Shown here: positions 35,231-43,668 of the stretch, piece after piece
How the letters are laid out: each line of letters starts with the position of its first letter
Position numbering within the stretch: position 1 is the first letter of the stretch
From: Candidatus Zixiibacteriota bacterium
Lineage (GTDB): Bacteria; Zixibacteria; MSB-5A5; DG-27
Direction of reading: 5' to 3'
Length of the DNA stretch: 64,000 bases
Assembly: GCA_030605835.1 (NCBI GenBank)
Contig: JAUWHO010000048.1
Coordinates: forward strand, 43,984 to 107,983
The notes under the pieces: generated by a model
Told to the model about the DNA's origin: nothing
The model's input: the letters and a program-made list of their open reading frames with translations, nothing else
Databases searched by the model: none
Made by a program: the position numbers and the translations under genes

Positions 35231-35899
35231 CTAAAAGTTCATACTGTGTAACAAAGCTATGCCCAGGCCTTTTGTGTCGTTGGGAAACAGGGAACCAAAA
35301 TTCGCCGGGGAGATGGAATCGTTGTAACTCTGGTTGTTGGCCAGCCCGCCGGCGACCTCGATTGTCCCCAGAATCTGGGAGTTGAAATCGTCCACGGGCT
35401 TCAGGGTCAAACTGTCTATGTCCACGCCCAGGTGGTTGCTGAGGAAAAGGTGGAATTTCCCGGCCTCCACGGTGGCACCTGAGAAGTCCTCGAACTCCGC
35501 CGGGGGCTCGGTTACCTCGAAGCGGAAGGGCAAGACCGTCTGACCCACCCAGGTGGGATTGAATTCTGAGAGTTCGACACTGACCGATTGCGGTTCCGGG
35601 GACTCTATCTCTACCGTCCTCAATTGCTGAACCAGTTTTTCGGAGTAACCCGCGGGGGTGAGATTGTTCGGCACCCCGACGGTATCGATCTGTTGTCGGA
35701 TATAGATTTCGGGATTCCCCAGGGAGTCGAACGTCAGACCCTCCTGGTCGATCTCCTCCATAAGATCCAGAACCGAGTAGCTCTTGTCCACCAGGGGGGG
35801 ATGCCACTGAGTGTCCCAGCTTGGGGGGCTGGGCCTTTCAACGGAGCATCCGATATGTAGAGTACTGACAATTAGAAAAACTAATAGCGAACGTATCAT
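35231..35899 (-). CDS. Putative lipoprotein
   Basis: 222 aa. Starts with MIRSLLVFLIVSTLHIGC, a plausible lipoprotein signal with Cys18, then SVERPSPPSWDTQWHPPLVDKSY. The body has beta-rich segments (VEIESPEPQSVSVELSEF, ATVEAGKFHLFLSNHLGVDI). Opening W-x-(V/T)-x-W-x-P-L motifs like this are seen in larger lipoproteins of FCB-type environmental genomes; by that measure this copy may be short. An alternative start 20 codons upstream also has a ribosome site. Function unknown. Confidence 0.5.
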   Translation of the reverse strand: MIRSLLVFLIVSTLHIGCSVERPSPPSWDTQWHPPLVDKSYSVLDLMEEIDQEGLTFDSLGNPEIYIRQQIDTVGVPNNLTPAGYSEKLVQQLRTVEIESPEPQSVSVELSEFNPTWVGQTVLPFRFEVTEPPAEFEDFSGATVEAGKFHLFLSNHLGVDIDSLTLKPVDDFNSQILGTIEVAGGLANNQSYNDSISPANFGSLFPNDTKGLGIALLHSMNF

Positions 35900-36666
35900 T
35901 CGCCTCCCGCAAAGGGTTTGCACAGACAGATTATTCTTTTCTTCGAATCCGTTCATGATTGTCCTTCCTTGAAGTCTTTTCATTTCTCTTCTCCGTGCTG
36001 CGCAACTCCTGTGCCTGCCCTCCAGGTCAAAAGGCTGTGAGCTAATGGCCCCTTTTGGGGGTTGGGGCAAATGAGTTAGGATGAGACCAGGTCAGTCTGC
36101 CAGTGGAGCCAGAGCGAACAGGGCTCGTTTTTTTAGAAAAGAATAGGGGACGGATCCCATAGCATCTGGGGAGGAGACAGCAAACAGCAAACAGCAGACA
36201 GCAGACAGGGAACAGGAGACAGTTGATTGGGGATAGGCGATAGGTGTTCAGTTGCGTCAGGACCGAAGCGGAGCGTGTCCTGACGGTAGAACCATGGCAA
36301 GAGGAGGAGGTTTTGATACTCCGCCGGGCTGGAAAGCCCGGCCTATTCAATGCGGGAAAGCACTATAGAATAGCCGGGGCATTCCTGCCCCGGAGCCGGG
36401 CTAGAACCTCACATCGCCACCGTTGGTCATGGATGCCCTCATCCGTGACCTTTTGGTATCGGACGGAGCGTCTTATACGAGCCGTAGGGCTGATACCAAC
36501 ACCTGGGAGCATCTGAGAGGAACAACTGTGAAATCAATTGCAGCGGAAACTCATACGAGCCTCTGGCCGGGCAGGCGTATGACCTTTAGGTTTCCAAAGA
36601 CAGCAAACGGCAAACAGGAGACAGGAAACAGAAGACAGGCGTTATCTCTGAAGCCTCAGCAAATAC
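35900..36666. repeat. Intergenic region with composite palindromic repeat, copy 4 (inverted), and a nested palindrome
   Basis: Inverted arrangement: CGTCAGGAC / GTCCTGACG hairpin (about 36253-36283), palindrome C (CCGGGCT / AGCCCGG, 36324-36341), B (36374-36393), A (36425-36450) and the ACGGCTCGTA spacer (about 36465-36485). Then a GGAAACCT-family palindrome (36545-36595) interrupted after GGAAAC by another palindrome (36551-36582, arms TCATACG / CGTATGA). Purine-rich AAACAG/GAGACAG strings lie at about 36178-36225 and 36600-36637. No gene seen. Confidence 0.8.
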
Positions 36667-39627
36667 TCAAGCGGAGATGCTCTCGATTAGCTCTGCCACC
36701 GCCTTCTCCACCTCTTTGGTTTTGCCCAGATAAGCTTGGTAGAGTCTCTTTGGCGCCTCGGGATCGTCCGCCTCTCCGAACCCCATGATGGTGGCGGCCT
36801 GCTGGAGATGCTGGATCTCAATTAGGTCGTCGGCGGCGACGGTGAGGCGATAGAGGTCTCTCAATTTCTTGAGGAAATCCAATCCCTCCTCCAGGACTTC
36901 GAGCGGTGCTGTGAGTTCTCGGCGCTCCTCCTTCAGGCTTCTCAATAGCCGCCGGGAGATCGGCTCCCTCTTGCCGTATTTCGCCTTCAACAGAAGCAGA
37001 ACCATCTCGATGTCCCGCAATCCCCCGGGGACTTCCTTTAGGTTGCTGGCCTGGGTTTCACCTCTCAGGTTTTCTCGGTGTCGGGACTTGATCTCCTCTA
37101 TCATCTGCGCGATGTATTCCTCTTTCCTTTCGAATATGTACGGGATGATGATCCTCTCTTCCAGCTCCCTTTCGAATTTGCCGCTCCCCACCAGAAGCCT
37201 TGACCCCAATATCTGAGATTTGTCGATGAAACTCTCCCGCGACTCCGCTGCCAGAAGCGACTCCAGCTCCCCCAAGGTAGCCACGTAGCTCCCGAAGTGA
37301 TCCGCAAAGCGGTGGTGGGGCAAAAGCCCCCGCTTGGAGATCTCGCCATTCATCCTGGCTATGATTTTGCAGCAGTAATCTCGCTTTTCCTCCTCCTCGG
37401 AATTGAGCAACACGATGAGGTCGAAATCGTCATCGTAGCCCTGCTCCCGTGCATGCCCACCGGCGGCGTAGATGGCTAAGAGGTCATCGGTAACAACCGT
37501 CTTCCCTAAGGAGGTGTCGAGCTCCAATTTGCAGAGCTCGAAGAGAGTCTCAGTATAGTCATCCGAGAACTCGGTGTACTCGGCATCGGTCTCACTGGAG
37601 GGCGCCCCCCGCAGGGTCTTCAATGCCACCCGCACGAACTCCAGATCGAAATAGTCCCCCAGCTTTTTCTTTTTCTTCTCCACGGAGGTCAGGGTGCTGA
37701 GCTCCCCATAAAACCCCTCGGAGATGCCCCGGAGACGGGAAAGGTCGTTGAGGTTGCGGATGTATAAAGGGTATTTGTCCACGATTCTCAGGAAGTGGTT
37801 TTTGAAATAGCGGCTGGTGCGGCAGTGAACCTCGCAGAGGGCCTTGAGCTCGGGAAGTACGGGGATGACCTCCGGCTCGTGAATCTCCCTCTCCAGAAGT
37901 GTGGAAAGCTTCTGGTGAGACCCGGGGTCGGAGAGGTTGAGGTAGCTGTTGAGCAGCCCCGGATAGGCGTAGAAAATGTGCGCCATTTTCGGGATGACCT
38001 CCGGCACCGCCTCGATTATCTCCAGAAAGTAGTTGTCCAACTGCCGGAAGAGAACCTGAGAGCTGGGGTGTCTTCTGTCTTTGCCCAGGATGACCAGAAG
38101 GCGTATGGTGGAGGCCAAATCGAAATAAGCTCCCTCAATATACCCTTTGATAGTCCTGAATTTCAAGCGATCGGAGAGAGAGTCCATCCCCTCTATGAAA
38201 CGGTCTAAGACCTCGGTGCCCTCCTCCAGCGCCTCCAGAAAATCGTCCCAGTAGGTGATGCCCCGGAAGAAGAGACTCGCCTCCAGAAAATCGATGGCCA
38301 TGTTCCCCTCGTAGCTTTCAGTGGAATCCTCGTATTTCGAGAGCATGGGGGTGAAGAGGCTACATCTCTTCAGGTGCTTCTCCAAATCCTCCGTGAGAAG
38401 CTCCACCGCCTCTAAAGCCTTCTCGAGCTGCTCGTAATAGTTGACCAGCAGAAAGTCTTTGCCATAGACAACCCCCTTTTTCTCGTAGCCGAGAACGGAG
38501 GCCATCCGCTCTAAAGGCTCGGAGCTGCCCGGCTCCCCCAAATAGATCTCCTCCTCCTGCACCGATAGAAGCTGGTAGAGGTAGTGGAAGATCTCCAGGA
38601 AGGTCAAGGCTCCCTCCAGGGCATCGTAAGCTTTGTAGCGCCGAGGATTCTCCAGAGGCAGTTCCGTCAAGAGATCCCAGGCATTCACCTTCTCGACTCC
38701 GTAGACGGTCTTGTGGGTTGAGAGCAGACCTTTTATCAGACGCAGTCCGTCCTCCTTGGGACAGATGGTTTCGGGGGGCCTCAGTCGGGTCTTGAGGGAT
38801 CGCAGCTCCCCTAACATCCCCCGCAGGTAACCCTCGTGGTGGCGATTGTCGCCCCGATCCGGGTCGTAGAAGTAACGGGAGGTGACCCTCCGCTTGAACT
38901 CTCCGAAAAGCGCCTCGCTTCCCAGAATCGGAGCCGCCCCCAGCATCTCGGTGATTATGACGAAATCGCCGATCTGTTTCTCCAGGAGCTGCTCGTACTC
39001 CTCTATGGTGGCGGAGTGGCTCTGTTTCCCGACGTGCTCGGAGAGGTGGAAGTGCAGGCGGCTGGCTTTTTTCAGCATCTCGTTTGCGAGCTTGCTGATG
39101 CCATGATTGAGCATCTCCCGGTCTTTAGTGCCGTCGTCCACCACCCCGACGTCGATGTCGTCCTGGTCGGCTCTGGTCCCCACTCCCAGGATCACGAAGC
39201 GGGGGCATTTTTTGAGGTCGAGGAAGATCCCCAACAGCCGGGCCATATAGTCCCTGGTGAGAAATCGGAAATTATGACCGGCCTCCAACATGAACTTGCG
39301 CCACAGGGGAGTTTTCTCGACCTCCGCCACCATCTCCATGTTCAACACGTCCACCATTCTTAAGTTCATGTGCAGGAATTGCAAGGCGTAATAACATCCC
39401 AGGAAACCCAGTTTCTCGCTCTGGTCCTTTGCCACACTCAAGACGATGTCCATCTCGGTGGGGAGGTTTAAGGCCGGAACCCAGAGATGTATCTGGTCTC
39501 TTTTGCCTTGCCGCTCCAGGGATTCTATCAGCTTGTCCTTGTTGGAGGCGACGATGTGGAGATACTTGCGGTTGTAGTTCCCCAGGGTCTCAACCCGGGC
39601 CTCCAACCTGGAAAAGGGATCTCTCAT
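36667..39627 (-). CDS. GlnE/GlnD-like protein with two nucleotidyltransferase domains
   Basis: 986-aa large protein in the size range of glutamine synthetase adenylyltransferase. A first nucleotidyltransferase motif, GVGTRADQDDIDVGVVDD, is near residue 150; a second, GGHAREQGYDDDFDLIVLLN, is near 727 with the D-x-D pair; a GlnD/GlnE-type motif PGGLRDIEMVLLLLKAKYG is near 869. The 500 residues between are helical and not recognisable to me. It is the last gene of the first kor operon, 9 bases after another nucleotidyltransferase gene. A role in nitrogen/2-oxoglutarate control by protein nucleotidylylation is plausible; a true GlnE is uncertain because the first motif is unusual. Confidence 0.65.
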   Translation of the reverse strand: MRDPFSRLEARVETLGNYNRKYLHIVASNKDKLIESLERQGKRDQIHLWVPALNLPTEMDIVLSVAKDQSEKLGFLGCYYALQFLHMNLRMVDVLNMEMVAEVEKTPLWRKFMLEAGHNFRFLTRDYMARLLGIFLDLKKCPRFVILGVGTRADQDDIDVGVVDDGTKDREMLNHGISKLANEMLKKASRLHFHLSEHVGKQSHSATIEEYEQLLEKQIGDFVIITEMLGAAPILGSEALFGEFKRRVTSRYFYDPDRGDNRHHEGYLRGMLGELRSLKTRLRPPETICPKEDGLRLIKGLLSTHKTVYGVEKVNAWDLLTELPLENPRRYKAYDALEGALTFLEIFHYLYQLLSVQEEEIYLGEPGSSEPLERMASVLGYEKKGVVYGKDFLLVNYYEQLEKALEAVELLTEDLEKHLKRCSLFTPMLSKYEDSTESYEGNMAIDFLEASLFFRGITYWDDFLEALEEGTEVLDRFIEGMDSLSDRLKFRTIKGYIEGAYFDLASTIRLLVILGKDRRHPSSQVLFRQLDNYFLEIIEAVPEVIPKMAHIFYAYPGLLNSYLNLSDPGSHQKLSTLLEREIHEPEVIPVLPELKALCEVHCRTSRYFKNHFLRIVDKYPLYIRNLNDLSRLRGISEGFYGELSTLTSVEKKKKKLGDYFDLEFVRVALKTLRGAPSSETDAEYTEFSDDYTETLFELCKLELDTSLGKTVVTDDLLAIYAAGGHAREQGYDDDFDLIVLLNSEEEEKRDYCCKIIARMNGEISKRGLLPHHRFADHFGSYVATLGELESLLAAESRESFIDKSQILGSRLLVGSGKFERELEERIIIPYIFERKEEYIAQMIEEIKSRHRENLRGETQASNLKEVPGGLRDIEMVLLLLKAKYGKREPISRRLLRSLKEERRELTAPLEVLEEGLDFLKKLRDLYRLTVAADDLIEIQHLQQAATIMGFGEADDPEAPKRLYQAYLGKTKEVEKAVAELIESISA

Positions 39628-39636
39628 CGTCTTTTG

Positions 39637-40389
39637 TCAGAGTGCGGAAACCATCACGGCCAAATTCTCATCCAGATTCATCTGGCCGTATCCGATTTCG
39701 TCTTTCAGGGAGAAAAACCTCAGCAGATTCCCTTTGACTTGGTGAGACTGCTTCAGATACGCTGCCTTCTTCGCCACTCTCTCCCAGAAAGCTGGCGCAT
39801 CCCCGTATTTTGAAAGCAGATGGAAAACATGTCGGACATCCACGCTCAAGCTATCGCGACTCTCCAGCTCCCTTTCGAAGCGGGGAGAGAGCAGTTTCTT
39901 CACGATCATATCCCAGGGGGTGGCCACCGGAAGGTTTAGGCGATAGCTTTTCCCCTCAAAGGTCACTTCGGATTTGAGGGTTATCTCCTCCTCGGGATTG
40001 GCGCGATAGAAATCGAAATCCCCGGGCAGAAGGATGTAGTCAACGTTGAACCAATTCGCGGTAAACCTCCAGGCGGTGTGGAGGCTGCTTATGGTTTTTC
40101 CCACCATCAGCTCCTCATCGAGGTGTTCAATCTCCACCTCCGGAGACTTGGGAGCCTCGATGAACTTATCCATACTTTCCCTGTCCTTGAAGAGCAGATC
40201 CAGATCCCACAGGACGGTGTAGGTGAGCACCCCCCGAATCAGAAGAGAGAAGGCTCCGATTATTATAAACGACTCACCCTTCTGCTCGAAGAGGCGCGAC
40301 AGCTCCACCAGAATGTTTAAGAGATTATGACGCCCCCGGGGGATGACGTGCTCGTACCAGGGGGTTTCGGCAACTTGATCCTCGTCCAT
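39637..40389 (-). CDS. Nucleotidyltransferase-fold protein
   Basis: 250 aa. IIIGAFSLLIRGVLTYTVLWDLDLLF resembles the Gly-rich turn plus D-x-D strand of AbiEii/MNT-type nucleotidyltransferases (Asp in WDLDLLF), and a third carboxylate fits VDYILLPGD. No antitoxin or toxin partner is next to it. It starts directly after the korC stop (TAA-ATG) and is followed 9 bases later by the GlnE-like gene, so the three are one transcript. Target unknown. Confidence 0.55.
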   Translation of the reverse strand: MDEDQVAETPWYEHVIPRGRHNLLNILVELSRLFEQKGESFIIIGAFSLLIRGVLTYTVLWDLDLLFKDRESMDKFIEAPKSPEVEIEHLDEELMVGKTISSLHTAWRFTANWFNVDYILLPGDFDFYRANPEEEITLKSEVTFEGKSYRLNLPVATPWDMIVKKLLSPRFERELESRDSLSVDVRHVFHLLSKYGDAPAFWERVAKKAAYLKQSHQVKGNLLRFFSLKDEIGYGQMNLDENLAVMVSAL

Positions 40390-40965
40390 TTAGGATGCTT
40401 TTTGCTTCCCGGAGGCTTTATCCTCGTATCCCCTGGCGGCCTCCAGCCCGGCCTCGAAGGCTTTGAGGTTTAACTCCTCGGTTCCCTTGGGAACCCGGGC
40501 CAGAATCGCGGTGCGGATGGCCTCCTCCGACACCACCCCGGAGAGCTTCGTCACTACCCCCAAAGCGACGATGTTGGCCACCATCGTCTTTCCGGTCTCC
40601 CTTTCGGCGATGTTGGTTATGGGGACCTCGTAGGTCCTGAAATCCCCCGGTGGCAGTTTTTTGACATACTGGGAGTCGACCAGAAGTATGCCTCCGGGCT
40701 TTAAGTCCGCGGAATACTTGTCGCAGGACTCTTGGGTCAAGGCCAGGAGGCAATCGATGTTTTCGGCCTTGGGATAATCAATGTCGACGTCGCTGATTAT
40801 GACCTCCGAGCGGCTGGCGCCGCCCCGGGCTTCGGGACCGTAAGACTGGCTCTGGGTGGCGTTCTTGTCATCATAGATGGCGGCCGCCTCCGCTAAAACC
40901 TTCCCCGCCAGGATCAAGCCCTGCCCCCCGGCACCGCTGAAACGAACCTCGTATCTAAAGCCCAT
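40390..40965 (-). CDS. korC: 2-oxoacid:ferredoxin oxidoreductase gamma subunit KorC (operon 1)
   Basis: 191 aa. FSGAGGQGLILAGKVLAEAA, NATQSQSYGPEARGGASRSEVIISD and VPKGTEELNLKAFEAGLEA are typical for the gamma subunit of KOR/VOR-type enzymes. The ATG at 40965 has GAGGTG 8 bases upstream. In this operon korC is separated from korB by the inserted gene at 41035-41421. Paralogue of the gene at 46331. Confidence 0.92.
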   Translation of the reverse strand: MGFRYEVRFSGAGGQGLILAGKVLAEAAAIYDDKNATQSQSYGPEARGGASRSEVIISDVDIDYPKAENIDCLLALTQESCDKYSADLKPGGILLVDSQYVKKLPPGDFRTYEVPITNIAERETGKTMVANIVALGVVTKLSGVVSEEAIRTAILARVPKGTEELNLKAFEAGLEAARGYEDKASGKQKAS

Positions 40966-40978
40966 CTCCCTGCACCTC

Positions 40979-41028
40979 ACTGGTAAGTGGTGAGTGGTTA
41001 GTGGTGAGTCGTAAAGGTGAGTTGTTGA
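40979..41028. repeat. GTGGTTAGTGG-type repeat, left flank of inserted gene
   Basis: Imperfect tandem units of GTGAGTGGTTAGTGG. The same units in opposite orientation (ACTAACCACTAACC) flank the other side at 41430-41472, so the four-helix-bundle gene has inverted repeats at both ends. Confidence 0.75.
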
Positions 41029-41034
41029 ACTTGC

Positions 41035-41421
41035 TCATTTTCTGTTCTCCTGTGAACATCTACGTAAAAAAGAGATGTAACCGTTAATCTTAGCGATTAA
41101 AGTATAAGCTTGCGCCTTGAGTTTCTCACTTTGAGCAGCTTCTCCATAACTCTGGTCTAGGCAGATGTTAAGATCATCAATTACCTCTTCGACAGAACCT
41201 CTGGCAATCCTGCAGAACTGAATATTCTCCTGGTAATGCCAACGACCATGCCCCTCTGCTATATTATTTGTTACTGAAATGACCGCCTTTCTCATTTGAA
41301 TTCCAAGACTATGTCTTTCGCGCCAGGGGAGCTTTTCTATTAGGGTGTACACCTGCTTTCGAAAATCACGAGCGATATTATAGAGCTCAAAATCATCCAA
41401 ACAGTAGATGCCTTCCCCCAC
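41035..41421 (-). CDS. Four-helix-bundle protein (S23/IVP family), inserted in kor operon 1
   Basis: 128 aa. The pattern FELYNIARDFRKQVYTLIEKLPWRERHSLGIQMRKAVISVTNNIAEGHGR, then FCRIARGSVEEVIDDLNIC and a C-terminal helix, is the four-helix-bundle family first described as 23S rRNA intervening-sequence proteins. It stands between korB and korC, is more A+T-rich than both and has inverted tandem repeats on each side. No enzymatic residues. Such genes turn up singly in many environmental genomes; a mobile or selfish origin is likely. Confidence 0.85.
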   Translation of the reverse strand: MGEGIYCLDDFELYNIARDFRKQVYTLIEKLPWRERHSLGIQMRKAVISVTNNIAEGHGRWHYQENIQFCRIARGSVEEVIDDLNICLDQSYGEAAQSEKLKAQAYTLIAKINGYISFLRRCSQENRK

Positions 41422-41429
41422 GGTTGATT

Positions 41430-41472
41430 ACCACTCACTACTCACTACTAACCACTAACCACTAACCACTGA
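41430..41472. repeat. ACTAACC-type tandem repeat, right flank of inserted gene
   Basis: Tandem ACTCACT and ACTAACC units. It overlaps the korB end: the last residues (V-S-G) and the TAG stop of korB are encoded by the repeat itself. Confidence 0.75.
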
Positions 41473-42283
41473 CTGCCTTGCCCACCCTTTCGATCAGTTT
41501 ATCGTATTCGTCGATATATTCCGGCTTCTCAACGTCAACCAAAACCCCGGTTATGATCTTCCCCTCTAATTCTTCGGGCTTCATTTTCTCGGCTTGAGCT
41601 TTGGTGAGGGAGCCCTCTTTCAAAGCTTTGAACATGTCCACCGGCGAGCCGAGTCTGTTCCTGCGCCCGTAAGCGACGGGGCAGGGGGTGCGCACCTCTA
41701 TCAAGGAGAACCCCTTCTTCTGGATCCCCTGTTTCATGAACCTCTCCATCTGGGCGACCTGATAGGCGGTGGTGCGAGCTACGAAGCTGGCTCCGGCGGC
41801 CTCCGCCAATCCGCTGGTGTTGAAGGGAGCCTCTAAGTTGCCGTATGGGGCGGTGCTGGCGAATCTCCCCTGGGGAGTGGTCGGGGAATATTGCCCCCCG
41901 GTCATGCCGTAAATGTGGTTGTTGAAGAGAATGACGGTCATATCGATGTTTCTTCTGGCGGCGTGGATATAGTGATTGCCTCCGATGGCGGTGGCATCCC
42001 CATCTCCGCTGACGACGATGACGGTCATCTCCGGCTTTGCCATCTTCACCCCGGTGGCGAAGGCGATGGCCCGGCCGTGAGTGGTGTGGAGAGTGTTGAA
42101 ATCGACATAGCCGGTGGCACGGCTGGAGCACCCAATCCCGGAGACCATCACCACCTCGTCCTTCGAAAGCTTTAAGGAATCGATCGCCCTCAAAAGCGCT
42201 TTGAGAACTACTCCGATGCCACAACCGGTACACCAGATGTGAGGAAAACGGTTCATCCGGAGGTATTTCTCGTAATTGAACAT
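41462..42283 (-). CDS. korB: 2-oxoacid:ferredoxin oxidoreductase beta subunit KorB (operon 1)
   Basis: 273-aa TPP-binding subunit. PHIWCTGCGIGVVLKALLRAI supplies the Cys pair for the Fe-S cluster, VSGDGDATAIGGNHYIHAARRNI and NNHIYGMTGGQYSPTTPQG form the TPP/magnesium site, and VRTPCPVAYGRRNR lies in the C-terminal part. It starts right after the korA stop. Its stop falls in the repeat described at 41430-41472, so a few native C-terminal residues may have been replaced. Confidence 0.93.
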   Translation of the reverse strand: MFNYEKYLRMNRFPHIWCTGCGIGVVLKALLRAIDSLKLSKDEVVMVSGIGCSSRATGYVDFNTLHTTHGRAIAFATGVKMAKPEMTVIVVSGDGDATAIGGNHYIHAARRNIDMTVILFNNHIYGMTGGQYSPTTPQGRFASTAPYGNLEAPFNTSGLAEAAGASFVARTTAYQVAQMERFMKQGIQKKGFSLIEVRTPCPVAYGRRNRLGSPVDMFKALKEGSLTKAQAEKMKPEELEGKIITGVLVDVEKPEYIDEYDKLIERVGKAVSG

Positions 42284-43429
42284 TCAGCTGACCTTCTCTA
42301 TTACGTCTAAGATTTGAGCGGGTCGGATCGGCTCCCCATCGACGCGGTTTAGCTTGACAACTTCGGTCTTGCCACACACTGCCCATTCCACCTCGTGGGC
42401 GAACTGGCCCAGGTTGAGCTCCGGGACTATGATGTGGGAGACATCCTTCGCCAGAGCCAAGATCTCCTCTTTGGGAAAGGGCCACAACACCAAAGGGCGA
42501 AGAAGCCCCACCTTCAAACCTTTTTCTCTGGCATCGGTCACCGCCCGTTTGGCTGACCTGGCGGTGGCACCGTAAGCTACAACCGCTACCCGAGCATCTT
42601 CAAGCTCGAATCTGTTGACTTCGATGATCTCTTCGACGTGGTTGTCCACTTTGGAGTTTATCCGCCTCAAGGCATGGTCCACCTTTTCCGGGATGGTGGT
42701 GGGGAAGCCGGTCTCGTCGTGCATCAGCCCGGTGACGTGATAGCGATAACCCTCCCCGAAATTGGCCATCGGTGGCACCCCGTCCTCCGCCGCGGCATAG
42801 GGGAGATACTCCTCCGGCGGGACCGTCGGTCTTCTGCGATTCAGGACTTCGATTTCCTCCTCCTCTGGAAGGACTACCTTCTCGTTGATGTGCCCGATGA
42901 TCTCGTCGAGCAAGAGTATAACCGGAGTCCGAAATCTCTCGCTCAAGTTGAAGGCCCTGACGGTCTGCATAAAAGCTTCTAAAACCCCGGAGGCGGAAAG
43001 CACTATGGCGGGGTGATCTCCGTGAGTTCCCCAGCGGGCCTGCATCAGATCTCCCTGAGCCGCCTGAGTGGGAAGTCCGGTCGAAGGTCCCCCCCTCTGA
43101 ACGTTGACGACCACACAGGGGATCTCGGCGATGGTGGCATAGCCGAGGTTTTCCTGTTTTAAGGAGAATCCGGGACCGCTGGTGGCGGTCATCGACTTCG
43201 CTCCCATCAGGGAGGCCCCAAGGATGGCGGCCATGGCGGCAATCTCATCTTCCATCTGTATAAATTTGCCTCCCCTTCTGGGAAGCTTCAGCGCCAGGCA
43301 TTCGGCGATCTCCGAAGAGGGGGTGATGGGGTAGCCGGCGAAGAATTTTAAGCCCGCCCTCAAGGCTCCCTCGGCGCAGGCTTCGTTCCCCTGCATCATC
43401 CTCACCTTTCTGCCCTTGGGGTTAGCCAT
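42284..43429 (-). CDS. korA: 2-oxoacid:ferredoxin oxidoreductase alpha subunit KorA (operon 1)
   Basis: 381 aa. QGNEACAEGALRAGLKFFAGYPITPSSEIAE, QMEDEIAAMAAILGASLMGAKSMTATSGPGFSLKQENLG and VQRGGPSTGLPTQAAQGDLMQARWG are family signatures; DARVAVVAYGATARSAKRAV is the C-terminal domain start. The ATG shares a base with the ferredoxin stop (TGATG). KOR oxidatively decarboxylates 2-oxoglutarate to succinyl-CoA with ferredoxin, or the reverse; the exact oxoacid cannot be fixed from sequence, though SucCD at 56.8-60.5 kb supports 2-oxoglutarate. Confidence 0.93.
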   Translation of the reverse strand: MANPKGRKVRMMQGNEACAEGALRAGLKFFAGYPITPSSEIAECLALKLPRRGGKFIQMEDEIAAMAAILGASLMGAKSMTATSGPGFSLKQENLGYATIAEIPCVVVNVQRGGPSTGLPTQAAQGDLMQARWGTHGDHPAIVLSASGVLEAFMQTVRAFNLSERFRTPVILLLDEIIGHINEKVVLPEEEEIEVLNRRRPTVPPEEYLPYAAAEDGVPPMANFGEGYRYHVTGLMHDETGFPTTIPEKVDHALRRINSKVDNHVEEIIEVNRFELEDARVAVVAYGATARSAKRAVTDAREKGLKVGLLRPLVLWPFPKEEILALAKDVSHIIVPELNLGQFAHEVEWAVCGKTEVVKLNRVDGEPIRPAQILDVIEKVS

Positions 43430-43668
43430 CACTCTTCCCCCTCCTGGTCGGTGAAGACCTCGATGGCGAAGTCGGGGCAGCGCAGCTCGCACAGCATGCA
43501 GGCGGTGCAGGCTTCGGGGTTTTTCACCACCGCCAGTTTATCCTCCATTTCTAAAACTCCGGTGGGACAGAAGGCGACGCAGATTTCGCAGCCCTTGCAC
43601 CAACTCTCCTTTACGACTACCCTGGGGATTTTCTTCTTTTTCTCTACAGCCTCGGTCTCTTTTTTCAT
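43429..43668 (-). CDS. korD: KorD ferredoxin-like subunit (operon 1)
   Basis: 79 aa, 2x[4Fe-4S] ferredoxin: CKGCEICVAFCP and CTACMLCELRCP. An acidic/basic N-terminus (KKETEAVEKKKK) precedes the clusters. The frame stays open to 43851, but the ATG at 43668 gives a family-sized protein. It passes electrons between the KorAB clusters and free ferredoxin or Hdr. Confidence 0.88.
   Translation of the reverse strand: MKKETEAVEKKKKIPRVVVKESWCKGCEICVAFCPTGVLEMEDKLAVVKNPEACTACMLCELRCPDFAIEVFTDQEGEE

Noticed and set aside
37795..38208. Open frames on the plus strand across the GlnE-like gene
   Set aside because: Antisense shadows of a strong coding frame; the same holds for plus-strand frames at 38836-39813 and minus-strand frames across pgpH and the hdr genes.
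41430..41472. CRISPR-like repeats
   Set aside because: Units are 7 bases, without spacers; simple tandem repeats.
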